From Bacteroidales bacterium H4 (GTDB lineage Bacteria > Bacteroidota > Bacteroidia > Bacteroidales > Muribaculaceae), in contig DAAP01000046.1 in the NCBI GenBank assembly GCA_001701165.1, positions 1-33,502 of the forward strand: DNA of 33,502 nucleotides, written 5' to 3'. Every line of letters starts with the position of its first letter. Position 1 is the first letter of the stretch. A program made the position numbers and the translations under genes. Shown one piece after another: positions 1 to 8,761 of this stretch. Below the pieces are notes generated by a model. The model saw only the letters and a program-made list of their open reading frames with translations, was not told the DNA's origin and searched no databases.

Positions 1-51
1 GGTCTGACGCACGGGGTACTCGACCCCGTCTATCTTAATGATTGTCTCCAT
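1..51 (-). CDS. Partial phage-associated protein, N-terminal 17 residues
   Basis: An ATG at 49-51 on the minus strand opens a frame that runs off the window and begins METIIKIDGVEYPVRQT. It starts three bases after the stop codon of the tail-tube-like gene, so the two are probably co-transcribed as in a phage tail module. In such modules a tail assembly or chaperone gene often follows the tube gene, but 17 residues cannot establish that here. Function unknown. Confidence 0.45.
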   Translation of the reverse strand, partial: METIIKIDGVEYPVRQT

Positions 52-54
52 TGC

Positions 55-327
55 TTACCCCGCCGCGTTAGTTGTCAAGCCTGTGCCGTCAAAGGTCACC
101 GCGCCGGTGTTCTCAAGGTCGAGGCTGTAGGTCACATCATCATTGGCGGGCATGGTGTGGTCGCACTTGGTGATGACGAAGCTACCCGACAGATAGGGCT
201 TGGTGTCATTGGTACGCTCGAAGCATTTCACCGTCACGGGCGTTGCGGCAGCGGCCAACGCCATCAGTGCGGCCAAGCCGTTCTCCCCTTCGCCGTAGTA
301 GTGCAGCCCCTCGCACGAAATAGACAC
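55..327 (-). pseudogene. Phage major tail tube-like protein, 5'-truncated remnant
   Basis: The 90-residue frame starts only with GTG and begins at SISCEGLHYYG. Its remainder (SGSFVITKCDHTMPANDD, then TYSLDLENTGAVTF) resembles the C-terminal two thirds of siphophage tail tube proteins of the TP901-1 major tail family. Those are usually about 130-150 residues and have roughly 50 more residues before the equivalent of WSISCEGL. Upstream in frame there are only about ten unrelated codons (RNNPWNRS region) and then a stop at 358-360, so the 5' part is missing. A possible tail gene follows three bases downstream. The missing end lies directly against the promoter of the host outer-membrane gene, which suggests a deletion junction of a prophage or an assembly join. 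The family call is from residue patterns only. Confidence 0.55.
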
Positions 328-337
328 GGACCGATTA

Positions 338-369
338 TTTGGCCAATTGCGCGATATTTAGTACTTTTG
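338..369 (+). promoter_or_regulatory. Bacteroidetes-type promoter for the outer-membrane barrel gene
   Basis: TTTG at 338-341 and TACTTTTG at 362-369 are separated by 20 bases, an exact match to the Bacteroidetes -33/-7 pattern TTTG-N19-21-TAnnTTTG. The predicted start of transcription is near 374-378. A translation start at TTG 339 can therefore be excluded. Confidence 0.7.
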
Positions 370-377
370 TCGCTGTT

Positions 378-1592
378 TTGGATATAATAGAAATATATAA
401 AAGGCGAGTAATTGCTGTTGTGCTGTTGGCGTCTAATGCGTATGCAGCAGCGATGCCCGATGCAGAAATCGACGTACCGAGTGATACGGCCGTGTCGATG
501 ACTATGGTCGCGGACTCTATTACGGTCAAAAAGCCGGGGCTGATTCAGCGCGTAATCGACTATTTTACCGATGCAAACAAGGAACATCCCGACAAGGCTT
601 TTGACATCAGCTTTATCGGTGGACCGGAATACTCTTCGGAAACCGGTTTCGGCGTGGGCATCATCGGCTCGGGATTGTACACGGCAGGCAAACAGTGGCG
701 TACGGACACGGTGACGCCCAAATCCAATGTTTCGCTGAAATTTGAGGTGGCTACACACCAGTACTATAAAGGCGGCGCCGAGGGCATACATATATTTTCC
801 AAGGACCGTATGCGCCTGATATATGACACATATTTCTATTCGTTCAAGGACAAGATGTGGGGTATCGGATACGACATGGGAAGTGATGATGCCAACGAGA
901 GCGTGTTCAAACGTTTGGAAGCACGTGTAAAGTTAGATTATGTCGTGCGTTTGGGTCCCAATATGTTTTTAGGACCTTCGGGTATGTTTACGTATGCCAA
1001 TGCGCGACGTGTGGATAATCCCGAACTGTTGTGTGGTCAGAAAGACAAAATTTACACCACCGGCTTGGGCCTGACGCTTTTGCTGGATTCGCGTGACTTT
1101 GCGCCCAATGCTTATAGAGGGGTGTATGTCAAGGTCGACCAGGTTTTCAACCCATTGTTCATGGGCAACAAGTACGCCTTTTCGTATACCGAGGCCATAG
1201 CGGCAGTCTATTGCCGGGCGTGGCGCGGCGCGGTGATAGCGCCTATGGTGCATGCGCGTTTCACCTACGGAGATACGCCGTGGAGTATGATGTCCACTTT
1301 CGGCGGGTCGCACTATATGCGCGGTTATTATGAAGGCCGCTATCGCGACAAGTGTGCCATGGATGCGACTGTCGAGTTACGTCAGCATGTGTGGGGCCGC
1401 AACGGCATCGTTGTATGGTTGGGCGCCGGCACGATATTTCCTAATTTTGCTGCTCTACGCCTTGATAGGGTTCTGCCAAACGGTGGCATCGGATACCGCT
1501 GGGAATTCAAGAAGAGGGTGAACGTACGTCTTGACGTGGGCTTTGGCCGTGGCGAAAAAGGTGTAAATTTCAGTATCAACGAGGCCTTCTGA
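378..1592 (+). CDS. BamA/TamA-family-like outer-membrane beta-barrel protein (surface antigen type)
   Basis: The encoded protein has a basic n-region and hydrophobic stretch (KRRVIAVVLLASNAYA) ending in an AxA-like cleavage site, so it is exported. The mature part has alternating amphipathic strands such as FDISFIGGPEYSSETGFGVG and GFGRGEKGVNFSINEAF. It ends in Phe, as expected of a BAM-inserted barrel. The pattern resembles short Bacteroidales surface-antigen/Omp85-like barrels without obvious POTRA domains. It probably spans the outer membrane; its substrate is unknown. The start is uncertain. No in-frame ATG lies before the signal peptide, and the TTG at 378 sits almost at the predicted transcription start. 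One G inserted between 398 and 399 would create ATGAAAAGG in the correct frame. The gene may therefore have a damaged or non-canonical start. Downstream is an envelope phosphoethanolamine transferase on the same strand. Confidence 0.72.
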   Translation: MDIIEIYKRRVIAVVLLASNAYAAAMPDAEIDVPSDTAVSMTMVADSITVKKPGLIQRVIDYFTDANKEHPDKAFDISFIGGPEYSSETGFGVGIIGSGLYTAGKQWRTDTVTPKSNVSLKFEVATHQYYKGGAEGIHIFSKDRMRLIYDTYFYSFKDKMWGIGYDMGSDDANESVFKRLEARVKLDYVVRLGPNMFLGPSGMFTYANARRVDNPELLCGQKDKIYTTGLGLTLLLDSRDFAPNAYRGVYVKVDQVFNPLFMGNKYAFSYTEAIAAVYCRAWRGAVIAPMVHARFTYGDTPWSMMSTFGGSHYMRGYYEGRYRDKCAMDATVELRQHVWGRNGIVVWLGAGTIFPNFAALRLDRVLPNGGIGYRWEFKKRVNVRLDVGFGRGEKGVNFSINEAF

Positions 1593-1762
1593 GTGTTCAG
1601 ATGTCGGAATGGCCGCGCTGCAAAGAGTGTAATACACTGACAACGTGTGCAAGTATTGTGTACCAAGTCGTAAAGTCGACCAAGCCGCGAAGACGTGAAT
1701 AGCATTCATACACATCAAAAAACAGAATGTAAGCACAACTGCAACTGCAAGTATAACATATA

Positions 1763-3505
1763 ATGGCAATGATTCCGAAAGTCACAAAATATTTCAAAGA
1801 TAAGAGTTGTTCGCTCTGGCAGCTGGTCACTTCGCCCGGTTTTTGGGCGATTGCACTTCCTATAGTGTTAATAGTGCCAAATATCGGACTTGTAATCACC
1901 GAGAGCGACAGTCTTGGATCTAAGATTACCAATATCTTGCTGCCTTTGGGTGTGTATTATGTATTGACCAGTTTATCAATACGCATAGGTCGCACGATTT
2001 TGCTGATGCTGCTGTTTATGATACTTGGAGCCTTCCAAGTGGTGCTGCTGTACCTTTACGGCGAGAGTATCATTGCCGTGGACATGTTCCTTAACCTGGT
2101 GACCACTAACGTGAGTGAGGCCACAGAGCTTCTGTCAAATTTGAAGATGGCCATTTTCACCGTGTGCATTATATATTTGCCATGTATTTTGGCCGGCATT
2201 TACTTGATTGTAAAGCGTCGCTATGCCCCTGTGCATGTTTTGATACGTTGTCGCCGTGTCGGTATCAGTCTTGTGGTTGTGGGAGTGCTTTCGCTCATGG
2301 TGACGTGGCTGGCGGATAACGGATATCGTCCTCGTCGCCAGGTCTTTCCGTATAACGTCTGCGAAAACATGGTGACGGCAGTACGTCGCACCCACGAGTC
2401 TCTCAAGTATTATACGACATCCAATACATTCAGTTATCGGCCCACGTCAACGCGTTCCAAGGACTTGCGCGAGGTGTATGTGTTGGTGTTGGGCGAGACT
2501 TCGCGTGCTGACAATTGGCAGATTATGGGCTATGGACGTCCCACTAATCCGCGACTGAGTCATCGTGCTGACATCTATGCTTTTGACCACGTGCTCAGCG
2601 AAATCAACACTACACACAAGAGTGTGCCCATGCTCCTGAGTTATCTCACGCCCGAAACCTTCGGAGACTCGGTGGCGCATACTCGTAGCGTTTTGGCTGC
2701 TTTCAACGACTTGGGCTACCATACGGCGTTTTTGTCAAATCAGCGGCGCAATCACTCATATATAGAGTATTACGGAGCTGAGGCGCGTACGGTGCATTAC
2801 ATATCCGATGATGGAGGCCCGCAACTGGATGGAAATCTGCTGGCGCCAATGCGGCGCATAATCGAGACTTCGCCATCTAATAAGGTCTTCATCGTGCTAC
2901 ATACATACGGCTCGCATTTCGAGTATAACAAGCGCTATCCGCGCGAGGAGGCAGTATTCCTTGACGACCGCGCTTCCGGTGCTTCGGCGCAGAATCGTCC
3001 CGACTTGGTCAATGCTTACGATAATACCATTGTGTATACGGACAAGTTGTTAGACGAGGTCGTTTTGGCTCTTGACTCCTTGGACGTGCCTGCCGTGATG
3101 GTCTACACCTCGGATCATGGCGAGGACATCTTTGATGATGCTCGCGGCCGTTTTTTGCACGCTTCTCCCACTCCTACATATTACCAGTTGCATGTACCCA
3201 TGCTGCTATGGACTTCGGGTGAGTATGCCGCCTTGTTCCCTGAAAAAATCAAGGCCATGCGCCGCAATGCCCATTGTTACGTATCGTCCACACGCAGTCT
3301 TTTCCATACCATTCTTGACATGGCTGGTATAGACAGCCCTCAGTACGACCCGTCGCTGTCAGTGATGTCCGGGGTGTACCGCTCGCCACAGGCGCGCTAT
3401 CTCAACGATTATAATGAGTCAATAATGATGAATTGTTCGGGCTTGCGTAGTCCGGATTTTGAGCAGATGCGTCGCCATGGTTTTCCGGTATTCCCGGCCG
3501 ATTGA
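1763..3505 (+). CDS. Lipid A-type phosphoethanolamine transferase (EptA family, sulfatase fold)
   Basis: This 580-residue inner-membrane enzyme should transfer phosphoethanolamine from phosphatidylethanolamine to lipid A or another surface glycan on the periplasmic side. About five hydrophobic helices lie between residues 25 and 185 (for example 27-47, 57-72, 77-98, 128-150, 167-185). The C-terminal alkaline-phosphatase-like domain follows. It carries the family nucleophile in GETSRADN (Thr246, with Glu245 as a metal ligand), plus HTYGSHFEY near 380-388, YTSDHGED (Asp451, His452) and His466 in LHASPT. Length and motif order fit EptA, MCR and related enzymes, which reduce binding of cationic peptides such as polymyxin. 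The exact acceptor cannot be read from sequence. An alternative start at ATG 1769 is possible. The 170 bases upstream show no clear -7 box, so it may be read from the barrel-gene promoter. Confidence 0.9.
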   Translation: MAMIPKVTKYFKDKSCSLWQLVTSPGFWAIALPIVLIVPNIGLVITESDSLGSKITNILLPLGVYYVLTSLSIRIGRTILLMLLFMILGAFQVVLLYLYGESIIAVDMFLNLVTTNVSEATELLSNLKMAIFTVCIIYLPCILAGIYLIVKRRYAPVHVLIRCRRVGISLVVVGVLSLMVTWLADNGYRPRRQVFPYNVCENMVTAVRRTHESLKYYTTSNTFSYRPTSTRSKDLREVYVLVLGETSRADNWQIMGYGRPTNPRLSHRADIYAFDHVLSEINTTHKSVPMLLSYLTPETFGDSVAHTRSVLAAFNDLGYHTAFLSNQRRNHSYIEYYGAEARTVHYISDDGGPQLDGNLLAPMRRIIETSPSNKVFIVLHTYGSHFEYNKRYPREEAVFLDDRASGASAQNRPDLVNAYDNTIVYTDKLLDEVVLALDSLDVPAVMVYTSDHGEDIFDDARGRFLHASPTPTYYQLHVPMLLWTSGEYAALFPEKIKAMRRNAHCYVSSTRSLFHTILDMAGIDSPQYDPSLSVMSGVYRSPQARYLNDYNESIMMNCSGLRSPDFEQMRRHGFPVFPAD

Positions 3506-3656
3506 TTAGTCTTGGACGAGAGAGGGTAGGGATTCGACATTTTCCGGTTACAGTTGCAGCAAAGATGCGTGCGCTGTTTGTGTCCGCGACGAGCCGCAGG
3601 GTAATGGGAACATCTGTCGTGTGATTACGCGTAGTTACAAATAAGACATACAGAGA

Positions 3657-4130
3657 ATGAAAACAATACTGATGGCGGTTGGCACCATGGCAGATACATC
3701 GCTACGTGCAGTGACCGAGAAGATGGTGGAACGCATAGAGCATTTCATGCCTTTCGAGTACCGCGAGTTGGCAGATGTCAAGGCCACGCGCTCGATGACC
3801 GAAGAGCGACAAAAAGAAGCTGAGGGACAGCGTATACTCGCGTCCATAGGTCCCGGCGACTGCGTGATGCTATTAGATGAACACGGCAAGATGCTCACTT
3901 CGCGTGAGTTTGCGGACGATGTTCAGCGCAAGATGTTGACGTTGCAGCGTAACCTGGTGTTTATTGTCGGAGGCCCATATGGTTTTTCGCCGGCAGTATA
4001 TGCACGTGCCAATGGGCGCTTGGCGCTGTCGCGAATGACGATGACCCACGAGATGGCGCGTATGTTTTTTGCCGAACAGTTGTACCGCGCCGTCACCATC
4101 ATCAAAGGACTGCCCTACCACCACGACTGA
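3657..4130 (+). CDS. rlmH: 23S rRNA (pseudouridine1915-N3)-methyltransferase RlmH
   Basis: The 157-residue length is the usual size of this SPOUT-class enzyme, which methylates pseudouridine 1915 in helix 69 of 23S rRNA on assembled 70S ribosomes using SAM. Visible signatures are LLDEHGKMLTSREFA in the middle, the SAM-binding knot FIVGGPYGFSP, and the C-terminal block LSRMTMTHEMARMFFAEQLYRA ending in KGLPYHHD. The ATG at 3657 is the only sensible start. It is separated from eptA by about 150 bases and converges on hemW with a 126-base gap. Confidence 0.97.
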   Translation: MKTILMAVGTMADTSLRAVTEKMVERIEHFMPFEYRELADVKATRSMTEERQKEAEGQRILASIGPGDCVMLLDEHGKMLTSREFADDVQRKMLTLQRNLVFIVGGPYGFSPAVYARANGRLALSRMTMTHEMARMFFAEQLYRAVTIIKGLPYHHD

Positions 4131-4256
4131 ACGCAGTCAATAAAACGATTGTCAGCGGCGTATAATGGTGTGTCACTTGATATTGTATGATATACAACGT
4201 CGTGTCAATAATCGATGAGTGGCAGCTGATGAAATTTGCTAAATGAGTATTGGCGG

Positions 4257-5351
4257 CTATTGTTCGACGAGTAGGTCGCGGATGATGGCATCGCTTATCA
4301 GCCATTTGTCTTGAGGTATGCGCACTGTCGTGCCTTCGCGTACCAAGGCGCTGCAATGTGCTGCCAAGTTTTCGAATTTGTGACGAAATCGATCGGGTAG
4401 CCGTTGTGTGTCTAATCCTTTGTTGGTGCGTAGTGCGGTGAATATCATATCGTTGACGCGGTCAGCATCGCTTTCGTCCTCGATGCTGTATGCGGTGTGT
4501 CCTGCAGCGATGTCTTTGAGATATTGTGTAAGGTTGGGCGCATTGGCTCGCCTCGTATGTCCGTCCCAACTATGCGCTCCGGGGCCAAGTCCGATATAGG
4601 GCGTCATATCCCAGTAGTGCGAGTTGTGTACAGCGGTATGCCCCTGAAGTGCGAAATTGGAAATCTCGTAATGTAAGTATCCGGCTTGTGCAGTGTATTT
4701 GCATAACATGTCATACATTAGGACGTATAAATTGTCATCGGCCGGCTTCCACTTGCCGGCGGACGCAGCTGCGTATAAGCGTGTACCGGGCTCGAGAGAC
4801 AAAGCATAAGCAGACAAGTGTTGTGGGCGTCGTTCGATGAGCTTGTCCAGCGTCGAATGCCACGAATCGAGATCCTGTCCGGGAAGCCCGTATATTACAT
4901 CGAGACTAATTTCGGAAATACCGGCATCTTGCAGGGTCTCCACCGCGTGCAGTGCAGTGGCCCCATCGTGTCGACGTCCGATACGTTTGAGACATTCATC
5001 ATCAAGGCTTTGCACGCCCATGCTGATTCGGTTGATTCCCATATCCCGCCATGCTTTAACGTTATCAGGGGTAACATCTTCGGGGTTGGTTTCGAGGGTA
5101 AATTCGTGTAATCTTTGTGTCGGAAGCGCCTCAATGATATGTCGTAACAGTTTGGGCGCAAGTATCGAAGGTGTTCCACCGCCGATATATATAGTTTCAA
5201 AAGGCCCTGGTACTTCGTGGCGGCGCAGCCGCCATTCGATGGTCAGTGCCTGCACGTATTCCTCGACAGCGCGTGCGTACGGCATCGAATAGAAATCGCA
5301 GTAGGCACATTTGCTGTGGCAAAATGGTATGTGCACGTATATTCCGGCCAT
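4257..5351 (-). CDS. hemW: Radical SAM heme chaperone HemW (coproporphyrinogen oxidase-like)
   Basis: The protein starts MAGIYVHIPFCHSKCAYCDF. The CxxxCxxC motif (Cys11, Cys15, Cys18) binds a 4Fe-4S cluster, and IYIGGGTPS is the SAM-binding glycine motif. The phenylalanine after the third cysteine and the length of about 364 residues indicate HemW rather than true HemN. HemW binds heme and delivers it to respiratory proteins; older annotations call it oxygen-independent coproporphyrinogen III oxidase. The ATG at 5349-5351 overlaps the TGA of the upstream addB-like gene by one base (TGATG), which suggests translational coupling. The TTG six bases earlier is less likely as a start. Confidence 0.93.
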   Translation of the reverse strand: MAGIYVHIPFCHSKCAYCDFYSMPYARAVEEYVQALTIEWRLRRHEVPGPFETIYIGGGTPSILAPKLLRHIIEALPTQRLHEFTLETNPEDVTPDNVKAWRDMGINRISMGVQSLDDECLKRIGRRHDGATALHAVETLQDAGISEISLDVIYGLPGQDLDSWHSTLDKLIERRPQHLSAYALSLEPGTRLYAAASAGKWKPADDNLYVLMYDMLCKYTAQAGYLHYEISNFALQGHTAVHNSHYWDMTPYIGLGPGAHSWDGHTRRANAPNLTQYLKDIAAGHTAYSIEDESDADRVNDMIFTALRTNKGLDTQRLPDRFRHKFENLAAHCSALVREGTTVRIPQDKWLISDAIIRDLLVEQ

Positions 5352-8300
5352 CACCAAATGGATTTGACCTTACGATCGCATAGTTTCAGAAATGCGCAGT
5401 AGGTACAATTGCTCTGATTCTCTGATTGGGAAAATGGTGTATGGTCATCGAAAATGCAACTGATTATATTCTCGAATTTTTCCATAAATTCGGCTACTTC
5501 GTCTTGTAGATGCGATTGTAGAGGTTTTGCTTTTGTCTTGCCAACCTTAATCTGGTCCACATTTGGGTCAAGGTCATCGGTGAAAGATTTTCGTATAAGG
5601 TATATTTCGGGCTTGATGCCGCGCGTTGACGGCTCTGCTTGGCGTATCCAATCGAATTCGGCGTTGTCTGCAAAGTGTTCGGTTTTATTTATCAATGCAT
5701 CGCCGGGGTTATCTCGGACCATGCACTCGAAGGCGTGAGCGTATGTCAGTAGCTGAAATATGGCATCGTTGCGTTTGTCGCGGTCGCTTTCGAAGAGATG
5801 TGAAACGCTTGTCGCATTGCGTCTATCATTTCCGGTTTTGTAGTCGATGAAGCGGAGTTTGTTATAGCGTTCCTTGCAGTCATCCGGACGCTCGTCGTCC
5901 GGTTCGTTGATTAGGTCTATGCGGTCGATAATACCCTTGAAATTAAATGTGGTATCATCACTGATATTCCATTTGTATTGAAATTGGAACTCGGCGGCCT
6001 TGAACACGAAGGGCGTCTTGGTCCGGTCTTTTTCGAGTTGCCGTTTTATAAGCATAGTGATAAAATCGGACATAAGTTGTCCTTCGCCTGGCATAGCGTT
6101 GTATCCGCCTTTTTCGTAGCGATTGTTATAGTATATCTGATTAATTTTGTTGGATACAAGCAACTTGATGTCGTTATTGGTTTTCTCTTTAAGTATATCG
6201 TCGATAACGTCCTTAGTGATGACGATATCTTTGTGAGCTTCGAAAATGTCTTGCATCACTGCGTGTACTATTGTGCCGTAAGTCGAAGCCGAGATATAAG
6301 GCGTCACCTCATCATCGTCCTTAAAACCGCAGATGCTGCCCAGGAAGAACATTAGCGGACAAGCCAGATACTGCTTGAGGGCCGAGGGAGATAGATATCC
6401 ACCGCCGTTTGCAGGGTCGCTGTTGAACACTTTCAGGCGCGAACACACAAAGTCATCCTTGGGCATCTCGACCTTACGTGGTTGTGCCATTTGCAGCTTT
6501 GGGCGCAGTTGCCGATGGTGTACTTTATCCTTTGGTAGGACGTGGCATAGTTGTAGTAGGTATCTTGTAATCTCACCCGAGCCGGCTTGACCTACACGCG
6601 AGTCGTAAACAAAGTAGGCGCGTCGGGCGCAGTTGAGTAATCGAAAGAGAAAATATCCGTATTGACTTTCGATGTCAGCAGCCGTTGGCAACCCATATCC
6701 GGCGCGGAGATTGGGAGGGATGATGGAGCGCAGCAGGTGGCGACGTGGAAATACGCGCTCGTTGGCAGACATAACAATGATGTTGTCGAAGTCGAGGTCG
6801 CGCGTCTCGAGTACGCCCATGATTTGTATGCCGCTCAGCGGGGTTCCGCTGAAATTGAGATTGAGCACACTGAAAATGCGTTCAACCATAATAAAGTAAC
6901 TTCTTTCGCCCGGTTCGATGTTGTATCGGCGAGCCATCTCGAATACGGAGTGCATGGCGTTGCGGTAGGCCTGAAGTATACGCAATTCGTACGAAGACAC
7001 GCCTATGCTGTCTTGCTGTTCATCCTCTGCGTCTTCCATGTCTGTGATGACGTGTGCGGCGATTCCGTTCGGCGTTGGGGTGGCGGTATCGTTCGATTCG
7101 GCGGCTTCTGCGGCGACTTGTGCCGCGCGTGTACGTGCAAGTTGTAATGTGAGGGTGTCGAGGACATTGGTGAAGTATCTTTCGACCTGCGACATGTCGC
7201 GATCATCGTTTACTTCTTCGAATATGGGCGCAAGTTGCGGCGCTGTATTCTTAAGCTTTTCAGTTGTATAGGTGAACTGGCGGTCGTTGAGCATATTGCG
7301 CAGGGCAATACAGTCATTGGCCGAAATAATTTGAGCATAGTAGTTGTAAGCCAAGGCTTCGATGTCGCCGCGGTAGAAGGTCCAGGTGTTGTTGCGCAGA
7401 CGCGCGTTGAGGTGCATGGATACGATGCGGCGTATCAGCGAGGCGAAGGGCGTCTGTCGGCACGGAAGACCCATGGTGACATTGAGAGGGCGTATATCGG
7501 GGCTGATGGAGTACATCAACGGGGTGAGCAGGGCGCTGTCAGGCATAACCACGGCTGTATTGTCGGCGCGGCGATTGAGCACGCGGCGGCGCCCGTTGTG
7601 TTGTCCGGCCAAATCGTCCAATACATTGCCCACGTATTTGGCCTGCATGGTCTTGGAGGGCACACCGAGAATATTGATTTCGGGCGTTTGCCAATTTTCG
7701 ATGCGCTCGAAGCCTTTGGGCATGGGATATTCGGACACGAGGGTGCGCAGGCGTCGCAGTGTGGCATTGTCTGCATCACGTGCTTGCGGAGGCAGGCATT
7801 CTACAGTATCCCAGAAGAATAGAGCCCTGTGGCGGTCGCGTAAAGTCTTGAAGATTGCTTGTATGGCGGCCGTGGAGCCATCGATACCGACAAAACATAT
7901 TTGGTCGTAAGGGGTGCTTTCAAGACCTTGGGCACGTATCTTGTCCGCAGCTATGCGTTGTATCTGTCCCTTGAGGCCGCAGCCTTCATCGGCGAGACGG
8001 GTGGTGTAATGACGGTACAACTCAAGCATAATAGACCATAGCCGGATAAAGCGGAATTGTATGCTCTCGACTTTTTCGCCGTTTTCATCATTCTCTCCGT
8101 CAGTGTCATTTTCTCCGTAGGTTATATGTCTCCAAAAGTGGTCGTCATCACTTTCGGGACAGCAGCCCAGGATGCTTTGTACCGCCCGTTTTTGCTCGGG
8201 TGTGAGAAAGTTGCTCTTGATTTCCTTGTATCGCTTTAGGTTGATAAAGAGTTGTTCCGGGTCTATGAGATATGCGTCTACATCGCTGAAATCGTTGAGT

Positions 8301-8650
8301 ATCATTTTACCCGGATGAGTAAAAGCGTCAAAGCCGAGCATTTTGTCCGGGTTGCCACCGGCTTGACGGAAGACGTATCGGTACGAGTCGTAAAGTTTGA
8401 ATAATGCCTCTATGGACATAACTTCGGTAAGTCCGGAAGTTTTTTCCATAAATGCAGTAAGGGTCATCATTTTAGGCATGACTGTCGGGTATGTCAGGGC
8501 ATCTTTTAGGTATGTACGGGCAAATATGATGCTACGCTTGTTTGGAAATATCATCCAAGTGCGGCTCATATCGCGTATGCCGCCGTTTGTCTCACCGGTT
8601 GTGGCGATATAGCGAGCCACGCGTCGTAGAAACCTGTTGTCTTTTGTCAT
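5351..8650 (-). CDS. addB: AddB-like PD-(D/E)XK nuclease/helicase-fold DNA repair protein
   Basis: This 1099-residue protein resembles the AddB subunit of AddAB-type recombination nucleases, which process double-strand breaks for RecA. The N-terminal half has a degenerate superfamily I helicase fold: MIFPNKRS near residues 33-40 in place of a strict Walker A, and FVGIDGSTAAIQAIF near 253. The C-terminal nuclease domain has His796 (YGTIVHAVM), Asp909 (KGIIDRIDL), and Asp936-x-Lys938 (FIDYKTGN). A likely 4Fe-4S staple is formed by Cys764 (LACPLMFF) and Cys1082, Cys1085 and Cys1091 at the extreme C-terminus. All catalytic residues are present, so it is probably active. The partner AddA is not in this window. 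It lies between holB and hemW in a leftward gene run, and its stop overlaps the hemW start. Confidence 0.85.
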   Translation of the reverse strand: MTKDNRFLRRVARYIATTGETNGGIRDMSRTWMIFPNKRSIIFARTYLKDALTYPTVMPKMMTLTAFMEKTSGLTEVMSIEALFKLYDSYRYVFRQAGGNPDKMLGFDAFTHPGKMILNDFSDVDAYLIDPEQLFINLKRYKEIKSNFLTPEQKRAVQSILGCCPESDDDHFWRHITYGENDTDGENDENGEKVESIQFRFIRLWSIMLELYRHYTTRLADEGCGLKGQIQRIAADKIRAQGLESTPYDQICFVGIDGSTAAIQAIFKTLRDRHRALFFWDTVECLPPQARDADNATLRRLRTLVSEYPMPKGFERIENWQTPEINILGVPSKTMQAKYVGNVLDDLAGQHNGRRRVLNRRADNTAVVMPDSALLTPLMYSISPDIRPLNVTMGLPCRQTPFASLIRRIVSMHLNARLRNNTWTFYRGDIEALAYNYYAQIISANDCIALRNMLNDRQFTYTTEKLKNTAPQLAPIFEEVNDDRDMSQVERYFTNVLDTLTLQLARTRAAQVAAEAAESNDTATPTPNGIAAHVITDMEDAEDEQQDSIGVSSYELRILQAYRNAMHSVFEMARRYNIEPGERSYFIMVERIFSVLNLNFSGTPLSGIQIMGVLETRDLDFDNIIVMSANERVFPRRHLLRSIIPPNLRAGYGLPTAADIESQYGYFLFRLLNCARRAYFVYDSRVGQAGSGEITRYLLQLCHVLPKDKVHHRQLRPKLQMAQPRKVEMPKDDFVCSRLKVFNSDPANGGGYLSPSALKQYLACPLMFFLGSICGFKDDDEVTPYISASTYGTIVHAVMQDIFEAHKDIVITKDVIDDILKEKTNNDIKLLVSNKINQIYYNNRYEKGGYNAMPGEGQLMSDFITMLIKRQLEKDRTKTPFVFKAAEFQFQYKWNISDDTTFNFKGIIDRIDLINEPDDERPDDCKERYNKLRFIDYKTGNDRRNATSVSHLFESDRDKRNDAIFQLLTYAHAFECMVRDNPGDALINKTEHFADNAEFDWIRQAEPSTRGIKPEIYLIRKSFTDDLDPNVDQIKVGKTKAKPLQSHLQDEVAEFMEKFENIISCIFDDHTPFSQSENQSNCTYCAFLKLCDRKVKSIW

Positions 8651-8761
8651 GTCTGTTTGGATGGGATGTCAGTGATGAAGTGTTTGGAGTGTCTGATATT
8701 CTACTGTCTATCTTTTTTCAGCCCGTTTTGGATAGCCCTGCAGCTTCTTGTTGTAGCAGTG

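Noticed and set aside
339..377. TTG at 339 as the start of the outer-membrane barrel gene (417-residue frame)
   Set aside because: It lies inside the predicted promoter, upstream of the transcription start, and the extra N-terminal codons do not resemble a signal peptide.
264..791. 175-codon minus-strand frame across the phage/host junction
   Set aside because: Arginine-, histidine- and cysteine-rich translation antisense to the barrel gene and no family resemblance.
7235..7822. 195-codon plus-strand frame antisense to addB
   Set aside because: It overlaps fully a convincing long gene on the other strand, has no recognisable domain and no promoter; it is a composition shadow.
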